The notes beneath the pieces were generated by a model, which did no database searches, was not told the DNA's origin, and was given only the letters and a program-made list of their open reading frames with translations. Of a stretch of DNA of 64,000 bases, positions 47,998 to 58,823 are shown one piece after another. How positions within the stretch are numbered: the first letter of the stretch is position 1; the number at the start of each line of letters is the position of its first letter. Position numbers and translations under genes: made by a program. The stretch is from Trichosporon coremiiforme (Eukaryota > Basidiomycota > Tremellomycetes > Trichosporonales > Trichosporonaceae). The stretch is taken from contig BCJJ01000013.1 of NCBI GenBank assembly GCA_039545355.1, positions 558,001 to 622,000 on the forward strand, given 5' to 3'.

Positions 47998-48407
47998 GGT
48001 GTTGAAGCGAGCTGGTCACGAGCGTAGCGAGTGATAAGAGAGTGGAAGAGTGAAGAGTGACGGGCGCGTCGATTGGGGATTGGGGAAGGTGATGTGGGAA
48101 CTCGACCCGGTTGTTGGCGATATCGTTCCTTTCAGCGATTATGAAATCGGCGAGAAGTCGAGTCGGGAGTCGTACTGCGGCTAGTAGCTTAGCCTTTTTG
48201 GTCGTTAACGAGATGGAAGGCCCGGAAGACAAGTGGGTATGAGATGATGAGCAAGGACGTTCAGGGCAATTCCGAACTTTTGACTCGCCGTCTGTATCGG
48301 ATCGCACGGAGAGTGGTTGATCTCCGGGAGGGATGTGAGTACGAGACGTCCCGATAAAGTCGAGAGCCTCCACCTTCTCTCCCTCCCACGACACTACAGA
48401 CACCAAG
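47998..48407. promoter_or_regulatory. Shared bidirectional promoter, 410 bp
   Basis: Separates two divergent small genes, the CBP6-like gene at 47997 (minus) and the COX14-like gene at 48408 (plus). Leader-like C/T-rich sequence precedes each start (CTCTCCCTCCCACG... on the plus side). No TATA box is obvious. Confidence 0.6.
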
Positions 48408-49144
48408 ATGGGCCGCCTCTCCGTCGCCGACCTCATTCACCGCACGATCGTGTTCGGCGCTATCGGTTTCGGCGTGAGTATGCTTTGTTGCGGCTCGTAA
48501 GGGCCGCTGAGCTCGCCGCACCTTCCCGCCGGTGCCTTTCCGGTCTCCGGGCCATTGGGGATCAGATGTTATGCGGCGGACCATTAGCACCCCTTAGTCA
48601 GCTCTATGGGACTAGAGGGACAGCTGATGGTAGAGCGAGGACATGAGAGCTAACTTCCAGGTGTACGGCTCGGTCGTCATTGGCCAGAACTACATCGTCA
48701 AGAAGCGCAGAAAGGAGGAGTACGAGGCGCAGCAGAAGGCGGTGAGTCAACGTTCGCTAGCTGGGATATAGCATCAGCGGGGCCGTGTGGGAGAGCATTC
48801 GGGCTCAGTTACCGCGAGCTGTGAGGGGCGGGCTTGCTGGACAAGGGCTGCACATGTGCTGGACGACTCACGCATCTCCCCCGTGATCCCACCAAAGTCC
48901 GCAGTTATCGCCAGCCGCTTGCAATCACTGCCCACAATGCCCCGCAATCAGCCCTAGGCTGCCAGAAGGATGGAGTGCTCAGACCTGCAGACCTTGGAGT
49001 GATGGTCATGGGCCTGCCATTCAGCCGAACCCACTCCCTTTTTAAGCTGCCCCGTTGCGACCATTCAGCTGACCCCAGATCGCCGCGCAGAACGCCTGCC
49101 TCGCCGACCCCTCCGCGGCCCCGACCCCGGCTTCGACCCAGTAG
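48408..49144 (+). CDS. COX14-like cytochrome c oxidase assembly protein
   Basis: Three exons, 48408-48473, 48661-48741 and 49079-49144, all phase 0, give 70 residues, the same length as yeast Cox14. Introns are 187 and 337 nt, with GTGAGT donors and TAACTTCCAG or CTGACCCCAG acceptors. The protein begins MGRLSVADLIHRTIVFGAIG and has one membrane segment (about residues 12-31), followed by a charged KKRRKEEYEAQQKA helix and an Ala/Pro/Thr tail. Cox14 is a single-span inner-membrane protein with the same order (short head, a D-x-L/I-H-R motif, membrane span, Lys/Glu helix) that couples Cox1 synthesis to complex IV assembly. Assignment is by architecture and the LIHRTIV motif. Confidence 0.7.
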
Positions 49145-49462
49145 ATCCTCTTGTAGCATTATGGCACTGTCTCCCATCTCTAGACACTTTTGAGGCTCAC
49201 TGCGTATCCTGACGGGTCTGACTTAGGTGTGCGGGCTGAAACTGACCCGCTCTCATAGATCTCATTTGCCACCTTATCCTCAGAGCCCCCTTGCCGTCCG
49301 TCCTTCGCTGCAACTGATACGACACGACAGGGCTGCGCCCTGCCTCTTTTGCCTAAGAATAACACGTTCATAAGTACCCGAATGAAAACGATCAGAGAAA
49401 CGATAGCTCAAGACAAAACACTAGCAACTGTACAGTCTACTCTTGCAGGCTCTGGAGGGAGC
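49145..49462. other. Convergent 3' region, 318 bp
   Basis: Holds the 3' ends of the COX14-like gene and the convergent membrane-protein gene. It becomes AT-richer at 49350-49440 (AATAACACG, AAAACGATC), fitting 3' UTR and polyadenylation signals. No gene. Confidence 0.6.
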
Positions 49463-51324
49463 CTACTCGTGGCCGTGCTGGGACCCGTGTCCCTGCTGGC
49501 TCTGGCTGCGCCCAGGCGGGCCGGGAGGCGGGAGGGCGTCCACGACCTGGCTGCTGGCGGTACCATTGTTAAGGTGCACGTAGGAGCGCATCGAGACCGG
49601 CTCGGGGGACTCGCCACGCGCGTCGCCGGTGGGAGTCTGGCGGCCGCTAGGGGTTTGGCGGCCCGTCGGGGTGGCGCGGCCGCTGGCACGCCCGCTCTCC
49701 TTCCGTGTCAGGAGGCGGCGGATGCCGCTCTTCGCCACGGGAGGGGGCTGGGCGACGCTCGGCTCCGGCGAGGACGCCTTGCCGCGCGCAGCGTAGACGG
49801 CAAGCATCTGGTCGGGGCCGTACTGCACCGTGCTGTGGCCGTGGGCGGAGGAGTTGCCGTCGGGGGACAGGGAACGAGAGGGGTCCTCGGTCAGGTTGGG
49901 CGGAGGTGCGCTGAAGTCGTCCGCCGAGGTGGCGTACTGCAGAGCAGGCATGTTGCGCAGGTCGTCGCTGTCCGTGCGCATCGCGGCCACGGGCGGCGCG
50001 GACGGCAGGTCGGACGTCTTGTACGCCGGCGAGAGCTTTCGGTCGACAAGACCAGTGTGGTCCTGGCCAGCCGTCAGCATCTCCGAGTCGCCGAAAGGAG
50101 ACGGTCCGTCGACCTGCGTCGGAGACACCTCCTCGTCGTCGATGGCCGAGCCAGAGTTGTAGACGGCAGCAGTGTGGAGGCCGCTGCTGATGTGAGGGCG
50201 CGAGGCGTCGTTGGACGACGACAGCCGTGGCCGCGCCTGGTCGGCGAACGAGATGCGCGACTGGCGCACGTAGCCGTCCGGCATGACAACGGACGACCGG
50301 ATGTTGCCGTCCGCATCCAGGTTCTCGGTGCTGCTCCCCGGGAAGCGGGCGTTTCCGTAAGCGCCCGCTCCGGCCATGTTGTCCAGCATGACGCTCGAGG
50401 ATGGCCGTCCATAGCCAGTTGAGGGACGGCCGTAGCCAGTGCTCGGGCGCGAGCGCTGGTAGCTCGACGACGGGCGGCCGTACGCGCTGAGGCGCTCTCC
50501 CGGCAGCGCACCCTTCTCCCACTCCATGGCAGAGTGCTGCGACAGGGCCTGAGACCAGCGCTTCAGCTTCTCCTTCTCGCGCACGCGGAAGAACCAGTAG
50601 GCGACACCACCGGCAATGGCAATCACAACGATAGGGATGATGACCGCAACGGCGATAACACCCTTCGAAACCTTCTTGCCCGAGACGTTGCCGTCGACGG
50701 CCTGCACAACACCCGTTCCCGTCGGCAGCGACAGGGTCGAAGTCATGCTAGGCTCCCAAATGACCGAGAAAGACGGTCCGCGCGACCAGGTGTTCTCCCA
50801 CACCTGGCCCTGGTGCTTCATAATGTTCACGTAGAGATCGGCCGTCTTCGTCAGGTTCCACCAGTACGGCGAGAGCTGCGCCGCGTACTGGCCGTCGGAG
50901 AAGGGGATTCCGGACCAGGCATGCAGCAGGGCGTTCTGCGCCGACGGCATGTACAGGTACAGGTCAATCTTCTCGACATTGCCAACCTTGCACGAGGTGT
51001 CCCACTGGAAGTTGACGGGATCGGTTGCGTTTACGACATCACGCGCCGCGGGATACTTGTACAGGCTAGTCGCGCCAGAGGAGCAGGTCAGAGCTGCGAC
51101 GTGAGTCAGCGGTCGTCCGAAAATTGTGTAACGCGCGGGGTCGGGCCGGGCTAATGCATGCGGAGCACGCGGCAGCTTGTCTTACCTCTGCGCTCTATGT
51201 GAGACTCATCCTCAGCCTGAGCAAGGTGGGCGGGGTAGCCGATGCGAATGTTCGGGAAGTACTCGTCCCAGGCTGTCGGGAGAGGCGGGAAGGGAGTGAT
51301 GGTCTCCGTGTTGTAGTCGACCAT
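49463..51324 (-). CDS. Single-pass membrane glycoprotein of unknown function
   Basis: Two exons, 51324-51186 and 51093-49463 (92-nt intron, GTAAG donor, GCTGACTCACGTCGCAG acceptor), give 589 residues. The predicted outside part (1-190) has two Cys (50, 81), N-glycosylation sequons (N68, N126, N182) and an ordered domain with KIDLYLYMPSAQNALLHAWS and SPYWWNLTKTADLYVNIM. A 24-residue membrane span lies at about 191-215 (VIAVAVIIPIVVIAIAGGVA), followed by a basic stop-transfer (RVREKEKLKR). The 370-residue tail is Ser/Pro-rich with tandem GRPSTGY-type repeats (about 250) and TPTGRQ repeats. No signal peptide is visible. Upstream sequence stays open in frame with a KR site but has no ATG for over 600 bases, so an upstream exon with a signal peptide may be missing. 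The layout recalls cell-surface sensors; function unknown. Confidence 0.8.
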
Positions 51325-54300
51325 GATGGTGGTTCCGTCGTCCCTCTTTCGCTCGGACGTGGCGTCGACGGTGTTAGAGTGTAATGGCCTGTGTGATAAT
51401 GTGCCGCTGCGAGTCGGACAGAGGGATGAGCAAAGGAGGAACGATTGCCTGAGAGTCGAACGCGATGTCTGGGCGGTCTGACGCGAAGGGAGAGATGAGG
51501 GAGTAGGAGGGTCGTCGGGTTAGGGTGGTGGTCGCGGAGAAGAAACGTTGATGGATGGCGCCTGGCGTCGAAAAGTCCAGTCCCAATATCCAAGATGACA
51601 AGAGCACAGCAGTGAAGGTCGTGTGTCGGTCGAGTCAAGTCGAGGTCAAGAGAGTGTGCGGAGATGGGACGTTCGTGGTGAGGTGGACGCCTGATGCGCG
51701 CGGTTGCCTGTGTGGACCAGCCTTCAGGCCGAAAGGAGGAAGAGATAGGAGAGAAGGGTCGTCGGGCGGAGGGGAAGGGAACAAAGACGAGGACTGAGCA
51801 AGGAAAAGGATGCAAGAAGATGAGGAGTAAGGAGTGAACGGAAGTGCTAAGGACTGGCGTGGGTCGGAGGGGTGAGGGAGGGTCAGTGGATGGGTGGGAT
51901 GGGTGGGAGGGAGGGATGGGGCGAGGGGAAATGGGTGGATGCAGGTGCAGACCGGGGGAAGGGAAGCGAGCAAAGCTTGCATGCATGCTTGGGATGCATG
52001 GCCAAGGGCGGAGGAGCACGGGGGAGGGTCGTGCTATGCTAAGGAGAGTCTGTTCAGGCAAAGGCTTGCGGCTTGGATGCTCGTGCTCTGCTAGTGCAGT
52101 CATTTCATGCATGCATGCAGGGTACGGCATACTGTAACGGCACGGCACCCGGCTGAGCTAGACCTAGTGCACCGAGATCGAGCGAATGCACAGAGCGTAC
52201 ACAGCAAGGCATGCAAGGCAGACGTTGACCATTGCGTGCACCGAGCCGGGCGGGCGGCGGGGCGCGCCTGATTCGTCGGGTGCCCACGCAAATGGCGACT
52301 TGATCCTGAGACTGCAGTCCGCTGACCTCAGATCTTCTGCGGACAGAATACTCCATGACGCTGCAGTGTGCAGTACGTTGAGATGCACAGCCTGAGCAGA
52401 GAGAGAAAAACACCTAAAGGCCAATTCAGCGCATCGTGCATTGCGGTTTGCTGCATGCAGCGAAAACGGCGAGGACATGGCGGACGGCCAAGGAAAAAGC
52501 TTGCATGTCCCTGACACTGGCGTTTCCATCCTAGAATCCGGCCAAACCCTGTACGCCCTGGCCTCCACCCTCCTGCCTACGTTCTGCAAGCGCGTCCGGG
52601 GCGCGAACAAGGCACACCTTGCACAGCTGGCCAGGCATGCCAGGCACCCAACCCGGTCTACGGCCTAGGCGCAAGCCGCTGTTATGTCTCCCCTGTTCCC
52701 ACCCCTGCGCCCCGTCCTCACACCGCTCCGACGCTCAGATGCACAAGACCGCATCTCCACACACTACGTCTCAAGGCTTTCCGTCCCCTTGGCTCACCTA
52801 ACTCTCATCATTATGCATCTCCTTCCGCAATGCTAACCTTCGATCCGGTACTGGTCTACCAGATCTGAAGCAGCCTAGTGCGCCCTGCCTCACACATGTG
52901 TCGGGCCGGGCTCCGGCCTCCGCGCCTCCACCCGTATACCTTGTATACCCCGGCGCCTGTCTGTGGCCCGCCGTACCATGTGGCGGTTTGTGTGCTATAT
53001 CGCCACTGGGATCGAAAAGCCGTTTCGCTTGTTGCACCTTGTGCTTGTTGAGCTCGACGGTAGCACTGCATTCGGTGCGGTCTGTAGAAGCTTCCTCTCT
53101 GCCTTCCTCTGTTGTTCTAGCGGGAGTATCGAACGATCGGGCAGTCTTCTCTCCCGCGAATGCGGCCTTGTATTTCTTGACACCGGGGCGGGACGTGACA
53201 GACTGTCGCCGAGGTTATCAGGCAGCGAATTGAGAGTGAGCAAGTGATGTAAGGAGAACCTAAGCTTTAATGGGTGTGACTGTCATCGGCTGCAGACAAG
53301 TGATACCTGCCCGAATGATGGTGGCTGATCTGGTTTGATTGATGATTGCTGCCCGACTGCGGTAGACCGCTGGTGCGGCACACTCTGCGCTCTGCACAGG
53401 CGCATGAAACTCCAAGTCGCGCAGCAATATGGGTAAGGCAGGCGACAGCCCAGCCACAAGCTGGGTGCAGAGAATGTCAAGCGTGTGGCAGTTGCCACCC
53501 CTGTAGACAGTGTACTGTGTACCCGAAAGCTCGCGAAGCATACGTCGCACGCCGACGGGTCACTCGCGGCCGCAAACTATGCGAGTGCTGTCCGGTCAAG
53601 TTTGCTGTCCCGACCAGCGTACGAACTCATGGAGCCTCTTCATGTAGGGGTATCAGGGTCAGGACCGCCGTGAGCGCCGTCGTCATTAACTGCCACAGAT
53701 GCCATCAGTGCGCGCGTGGAGCTACGCTGCTGGCGGCTCTTTGATCTATCCGCAGAGGGAGCGAGGTTCAGTTGGCGAAAAAACCAGCGTCTACGTGCCG
53801 GGGGCCATGATGGCAAGTCGCCGCAACCCGATAATGACTTATGCCTAAGTCTCGGCGAGGGCGAACCCTCTACAACTTCTCTCCCCTTACTCGGTGTTCG
53901 CAGCGTGCCGTGAATGCAGCACGCCAAAGTCCAAGAGCGAACCTTCCTCGTAGGGCTAACATATGTTTGACATGGCTGCCGCCCCGCGGATCAAACTACT
54001 GCTACCAAGTCTGCTGGGGTCAGTCAGGGGGGGGGAGCGCGAGCCATGGACGGTTCTTATCGGTTCGACGTTAAGAACGACAGCTGACATGGCCGGGGTG
54101 TGCAGCTTCATCAGAATCATACAAATTAAACATGGAAAAGGCCTCGAGTCACTGGTTCACTCCGGAGGGGCGATGCTCTACATTCTCTGGCTTCGGTTCT
54201 TGACTTGCGGACAAGTGCCACTTGTGGCCCGGTCCACACACTGGGATCGGTGGGGAATTTTGGTCCCGCCCTTTCCTGCAGTTTGGTCCCGCACATCGCT

Positions 54301-54357
54301 GCGCGAGCGTCGAGCGGAAGCAAACAGCAGGAAAGAGCGGAGGAAGAGTCCACTTGA

Positions 54358-54690
54358 TTCAGGCTTTCCCACGATGGCTCTGTGAGGGCGTCCCTACCTA
54401 CCGAGCAGACGGCTTCCGCGGCTCAAAGGACGGCCTGACTAGCTTCAAACCCTCCCACGGTGGACCCTCGCGTCGGTGGTTGAGGGTGTCCCGACCTAGA
54501 GTCGTGACAGCGCTGACCTGCAGACTTGAAAAAACGTCGAGCTCAGAGAACATCCTCGCTAGTTTCAAGCTTCCCCACGGTCCCCTGCAGTGACTGAAGC
54601 AGAAGGCGTTCCAACACAGTCGTAATGGGGCAGTTCGCATTTTCCGGTCAGAGGACAGCCTTTCTATAATGACACTTTTCCACGGTGAAC
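54358..54690 (+). repeat. Recurring degenerate motif TTTCAAGCTTCCCACGGT
   Basis: Four related segments occur at about 54358-54377, 54441-54463, 54561-54583 and 54670-54684. They share a TTCAA/TTCAG start and a core of T/C-rich bases followed by CCCACGGT (or CCCACGAT, TCCACGGT). Spacing is irregular (about 85-120 bases). Non-coding. Confidence 0.45.
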
Positions 54691-54746
54691 ATTCGATGAC
54701 ACCCTGTCCAGCAAGAGCGGCAACTCGTGGCCCAGTGGTCTTCGTT

Positions 54747-54793
54747 AGACTCCGCGACACAGCTGCACTCGGAAGTGCTGTGTCGCGGAGTCT
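54747..54793. repeat. Perfect 16-bp inverted repeat with a 15-nt loop
   Basis: AGACTCCGCGACACAG (54747-54762) is exactly complementary to CTGTGTCGCGGAGTCT (54778-54793). CAC and GTG inside the loop can add three pairs past a three-base bulge. This is the strongest hairpin I found in the window. It lies in a large gap with no flanking gene. Confidence 0.9.
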
Positions 54794-57700
54794 ATGATCC
54801 CTTTGAAGCCTGCGATGTCAGTCGTTACTACCAAGGCCCGTGGAGCGCGCGTGATGTCCCATAGACTGATTGTGGAAGGCAGATGTTTGAGTCTTTTACG
54901 AACAGCGAGCTCGGTTTACTGCATAATTCGTTTATAACGAAGAATCGGCCTCTCAACAACACAATACGACTGTTGGCAACTTATCGTTCGACATCGTTAT
55001 TAAAGAGTGGCAACTTGTGTGCCAAGACTGTGACCAGGTGCGAGCAGCCATTCACAGACGTAGCCGCTCCGACGCTGCTCCACACGACTTTCGACAGATC
55101 GCTTTCCGGGTGCTGGACGGGAATCCCGGACTGCACAGTGCGCCCGGCTCCCGCGTGCACCGCAGAGTGTCTCGGAATGCTTTCTAGGACACTGAGCGTA
55201 ACTGTTCGTAACCGGGCGTATTCTTCTGCTGCTCTAGCGCGGACTCGGCAAATAAAGTTTCCTCCGGCGACTGAAGCTGCCAGTTGCCCGAAACGGTCTT
55301 CGGTTGGCACTGCTCTTGACAAATGGACTGCAACCGTCATTCGCAGTGGTATGCAGGCAATACTACACCCCCGTCTCCACGGACGACGTATTCGGTTCGC
55401 GAAGAGCGATGCGAGTGACCGGGAAGGTGGTGATTCGGAAAGAGATGCGGTCATGGCTAGGTCGGCAAATTCCTGTGGCGCGGTCAGGGGCTGCACTGGA
55501 GCCAAGGGGTTATTGAAATGTATCAGCAGCAAGCAGCGCTTCCAGACCCTCGATCGCGTTTCAGCCATCTGCTATCTGGATCTGCTCTGCTCGACGACAG
55601 CTCCGAAAGTGGTGTGCTTGCGCGCTGTTCCAACGTCAACCAACACCTATACCAACGGTACATCCCCTACTAAGATAGTTTGACGCAACTATGTCCAACC
55701 AGGTAGAGGAAGGTGCCGCGCTAAACCCAAACGTGGACCCAATCAAGCCTGGGTGCAAACCTTTTCGTACTTCTCCACCTGTCTCGAACCTTCTGCAAGC
55801 CCACAAAGTGGTCCACGGTGAGCTGATGTCTCTGAAACAGCAAAGCACGAGTGCGGATAAGACGATGGCTGGGGAAATCCGTACGTCATGCGCGCTGCAT
55901 ATTGTGCACTATCGCCATCATGTCTAATATGCATTTGCACCCTGGCCGGAACCCTTAGAGCTGCGAGCATGCGACCATGCGAATACGCGGGCATGCGTGA
56001 GCACGAGACTCACCCGGCTCATTTCGGGCTACAGCTTGCTGTGCCGCACCCACGAATGCCCCGAGCCAGGTCTCATCCTCCCAACCCACTTCCCCCGGGG
56101 AAGGGTCGTCCAACTGGGGATCGGGGTGCCTTGCCTTGGTATTCGAAGAGACCGCGAGTGCGACTGCTGCTGTCGAAGCGAGGTCCGCTTTCCCGGCCGG
56201 CGTGACCAGAGACACCAGCGCGGGCTGTTTGATCTGATAGGGGAGGGCCAAGTCATTGCCCACCGATACGTCATTGCCGCCCCAAGCGAAGCCGGCCGGA
56301 CACTTTGTTGCCATGCTTCCCTTGCGGTTGTTTAGTCCACCAACTCCTCTTCGCTGTTCGCAGCGAGACAGCTCGGTGCTGAGAGTTACTCGAAGAGGCT
56401 CCTCATCGCCTTGTCACGAGGGCAACGCAGGGCCACTGTTGCCGTGGTGCGAAGTTACGAGGCAGCGATGTTGTGAAGCTGTTGTGAGTGCGGTGCCCGG
56501 CCAAATGCCGCGCTGCAGCTGCGACCGGACGCTGAACCCACTGGATCCGGCTGTGCCCTTGTGCCTCATCCGGAAGAGCTCGAGAGCGCTCATTGGACGT
56601 CTCGAGGTGTAGCACCTCGGTTTCGCAATCCAGCGGACGTCGCTCAAGGCAGATTGGAATACAAGGACTCGGTCCTAGGCTGTTTCTCGACGACTGTCAG
56701 TGCCTAACCTTTAGCGCTCGAACTCTGACTGGGAATCGTGGAGTGTTTGGTGTCTCACGAGGACAGGGCCTAAAGGACTGAAGTCCCCGGACCCGTGAGC
56801 GAGCCCGACGGAGATCGATCACGGCACTCGCCCCAAGCTCCAGTGGCGCAGTCGTTGATCATCTGCTCCAGTAACGAGAGGCAGACGGGATCTTGGACGG
56901 GGTCAGGCTATTCCCCGCTTCGCCTGCGCCGGGTTGGGGCGGTGGATATCCGGCCGAAAGCCAGTGTGAGATGCCGTTATCTGCCTCACACACCCATCCC
57001 ACCACGCTCACGTCACTGTTGGCTCTGTGCTCTGTTCCCCCTTCTCTCCCACTCTGCACTCGGTGCTGCGGCACTGCTATGACGCACCCCTCAGCAACCC
57101 GTCGCCCGGGCGAGCGACATATGACCATCATGTCCATTCCACTCACCTAACTAAATCAGAGGAACGCTCTCTCAATGAACTGCTGCCCGGCACATGTCGA
57201 CACGACTGCGCGACCGGCCGGGCATTCGGCCAAGTGACCAACCAGCTACATCAAATCACAGCTCTTGCACCAGAGCCAAGCCGAGGAGCATGCCCCAGTT
57301 CGCCCGAGGCACACAGCTGCACCCCGGCCGTGACCGGTGCAAACAGCATGTGCACCAGGATCACATCATCGAAACAATTCACATCGACAAGCTGGTGACC
57401 TTTGTGGGGAGAATCGGGGGACCTGATGATGGTGGCTCATGCTCCTTGGCGTCGATCGATCCGGGGGCATGCCGTTCCAACGGTTCTTATCGAGCGCGTT
57501 GGATAGGGCGCAGAAGTTCCATCCCTTATCAGTCGACGCCAGTGAAGCTTCTGCGTGCACATGCAGCTATCCTGACATGATGCGACACTAGACTCTGAAC
57601 TTTCCACGACCCAGAAGCTGCAATTGCTAGCCACGACGGGCCATCCCATAACTCTGATAGCGCTGATAACTGGTGGCGAGGTGATGGCGAGCAGTGATAA

Positions 57701-58760
57701 TGGGTGGTAGAGAAGGTCCGTGTGTTTCAAGTCGAAGTAGACACCTGCGCATTAGTCAGCTGGAGTCAGTAGCCTCTGTCGCCCCGCCGGCGACGCTAGC
57801 GAGGGAGTCCGTCATTAGCTCGGCGCAGAAACCTTGTTGCGACGTCAGTAACGGAATGGCCCACCGTCGTGTTGTTGAGAAGGAGTGCAGTAACGACATT
57901 GATGTGGGAGCGAGTTCAGGCCGTCGTAAGGACCGGTGGGGTGGAGGTCCCGGTGCCTGGGCGAACGTGCTTAAACTCGAGACTAGTGCTGATTAACTTT
58001 TATCAAGTCGACCATCGCGAACTGTAATCCGCAACGAAATCTCCAATCATCACCAATCTCATCCATTCCACACCATCCACATCCGGTCATGCGGTTGACG
58101 TTTGCGCAGACTGTCCGCACGGCGAACGGAACGGCGACCGATCTGGCGGCATCCTTTCGTCACGAGGGTCCGCACGAGGCGAGCGAGACACGGGCGCACC
58201 GGTGACCCACACCTCGTTGCTGCCAAGTGGGAAACGTCATGGGTGTCCTTCCCTCCTGTTCGTCCGGGCAGGTGTCGAGGTCGTCTTGTTATGATCACGC
58301 CCTTGCTCGCAGTGTTCTGATCTCTCGGGGCCGTTGGGAGACTGAGAGATTCTGCAGGGACTCGCGATCCCGTGAACAGTCACTCCAACGAGAGGGCATG
58401 AAGCTGTTCCCGATCGGTGCCATGGCACCATTTCTGGACGGCCATTGCAACTGGTTGCTCCATGGGCATTGACGATGCCCGTGCAACAACAATGCCTCGC
58501 CTTCTCACTCTCGCCGCCGGCCGGCGGGCCGTTGGCGTAAAAGTGACGTTCGCAGGTGGGAGGTACGCTCCCAGGACACGGGAGAGCTGAGGATGGTGTG
58601 GTTGTTGCCCGTGATGTCGGTCGTCGTCTCGCTGGGAAGCAGATGACGAGGTGTTGACAATCCTCCTTCCCGCGCGCCAATTGTCACAGTACTGACCGAA
58701 AGTGCAAGCACTCACCCTCAGAGAACGAGTACCCCAGTGGCGTCACGATACTCTGAAAGG

Positions 58761-58768
58761 TATATAAG
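58761..58768 (+). promoter_or_regulatory. TATA box of the secreted repeat protein gene
   Basis: TATATAAG lies 63 bases upstream of the ATG at 58824. It is preceded by CTGAAAGG and followed by a short C/T-rich leader ending TTTGCA before the start. A clear TATA box and short leader suggest a strongly or conditionally expressed gene. Confidence 0.75.
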
Positions 58769-58823
58769 AAGAGCACCTTTGTCTGTTCTGTTCATCACCA
58801 CGCAACTCGCTCTCGCCTTTGCA

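Larger units (their letters stand above)
51325..58760. other. Intergenic region, 7.4 kb, no firm gene
   Basis: The left end has purine-rich plus-strand sequence (51840-52020), the leader or promoter of the membrane-protein gene. Frames at 54883-55683 (plus) and 54981-55568 (minus) overlap and cannot both be real; neither shows a motif. A strong hairpin is at 54747-54793, with a recurring motif in 54358-54690. At about 58020-58089 a leader-like CCATCCACATCCGGTC precedes an ATG (58089) opening 38 codons (MRLTFAQTVRTANGTATDLA...). This is a weak candidate for a short gene or first exon. Confidence 0.45.

Noticed and set aside
47243..48436. 397-codon minus-strand open frame
   Set aside because: It spans the COX14-like first exon, the shared promoter and the long intron of the CBP6-like gene in a different frame.
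49349..50422. 357-codon plus-strand open frame
   Set aside because: Antisense shadow of the GC-rich cytoplasmic tail of the membrane glycoprotein; Arg/Gly/Ala-rich with no motifs.
51195..52148. 317-codon minus-strand open frame
   Set aside because: Ser/Pro/His/Leu-rich product of a C/T-rich leader. It overlaps exon 1 of the membrane glycoprotein in another frame.
54883..55683. 266-codon plus-strand frame (with a 195-codon minus frame inside)
   Set aside because: Mixed codon use, no motif, and the opposite strand is equally open. Left as unexplained sequence.
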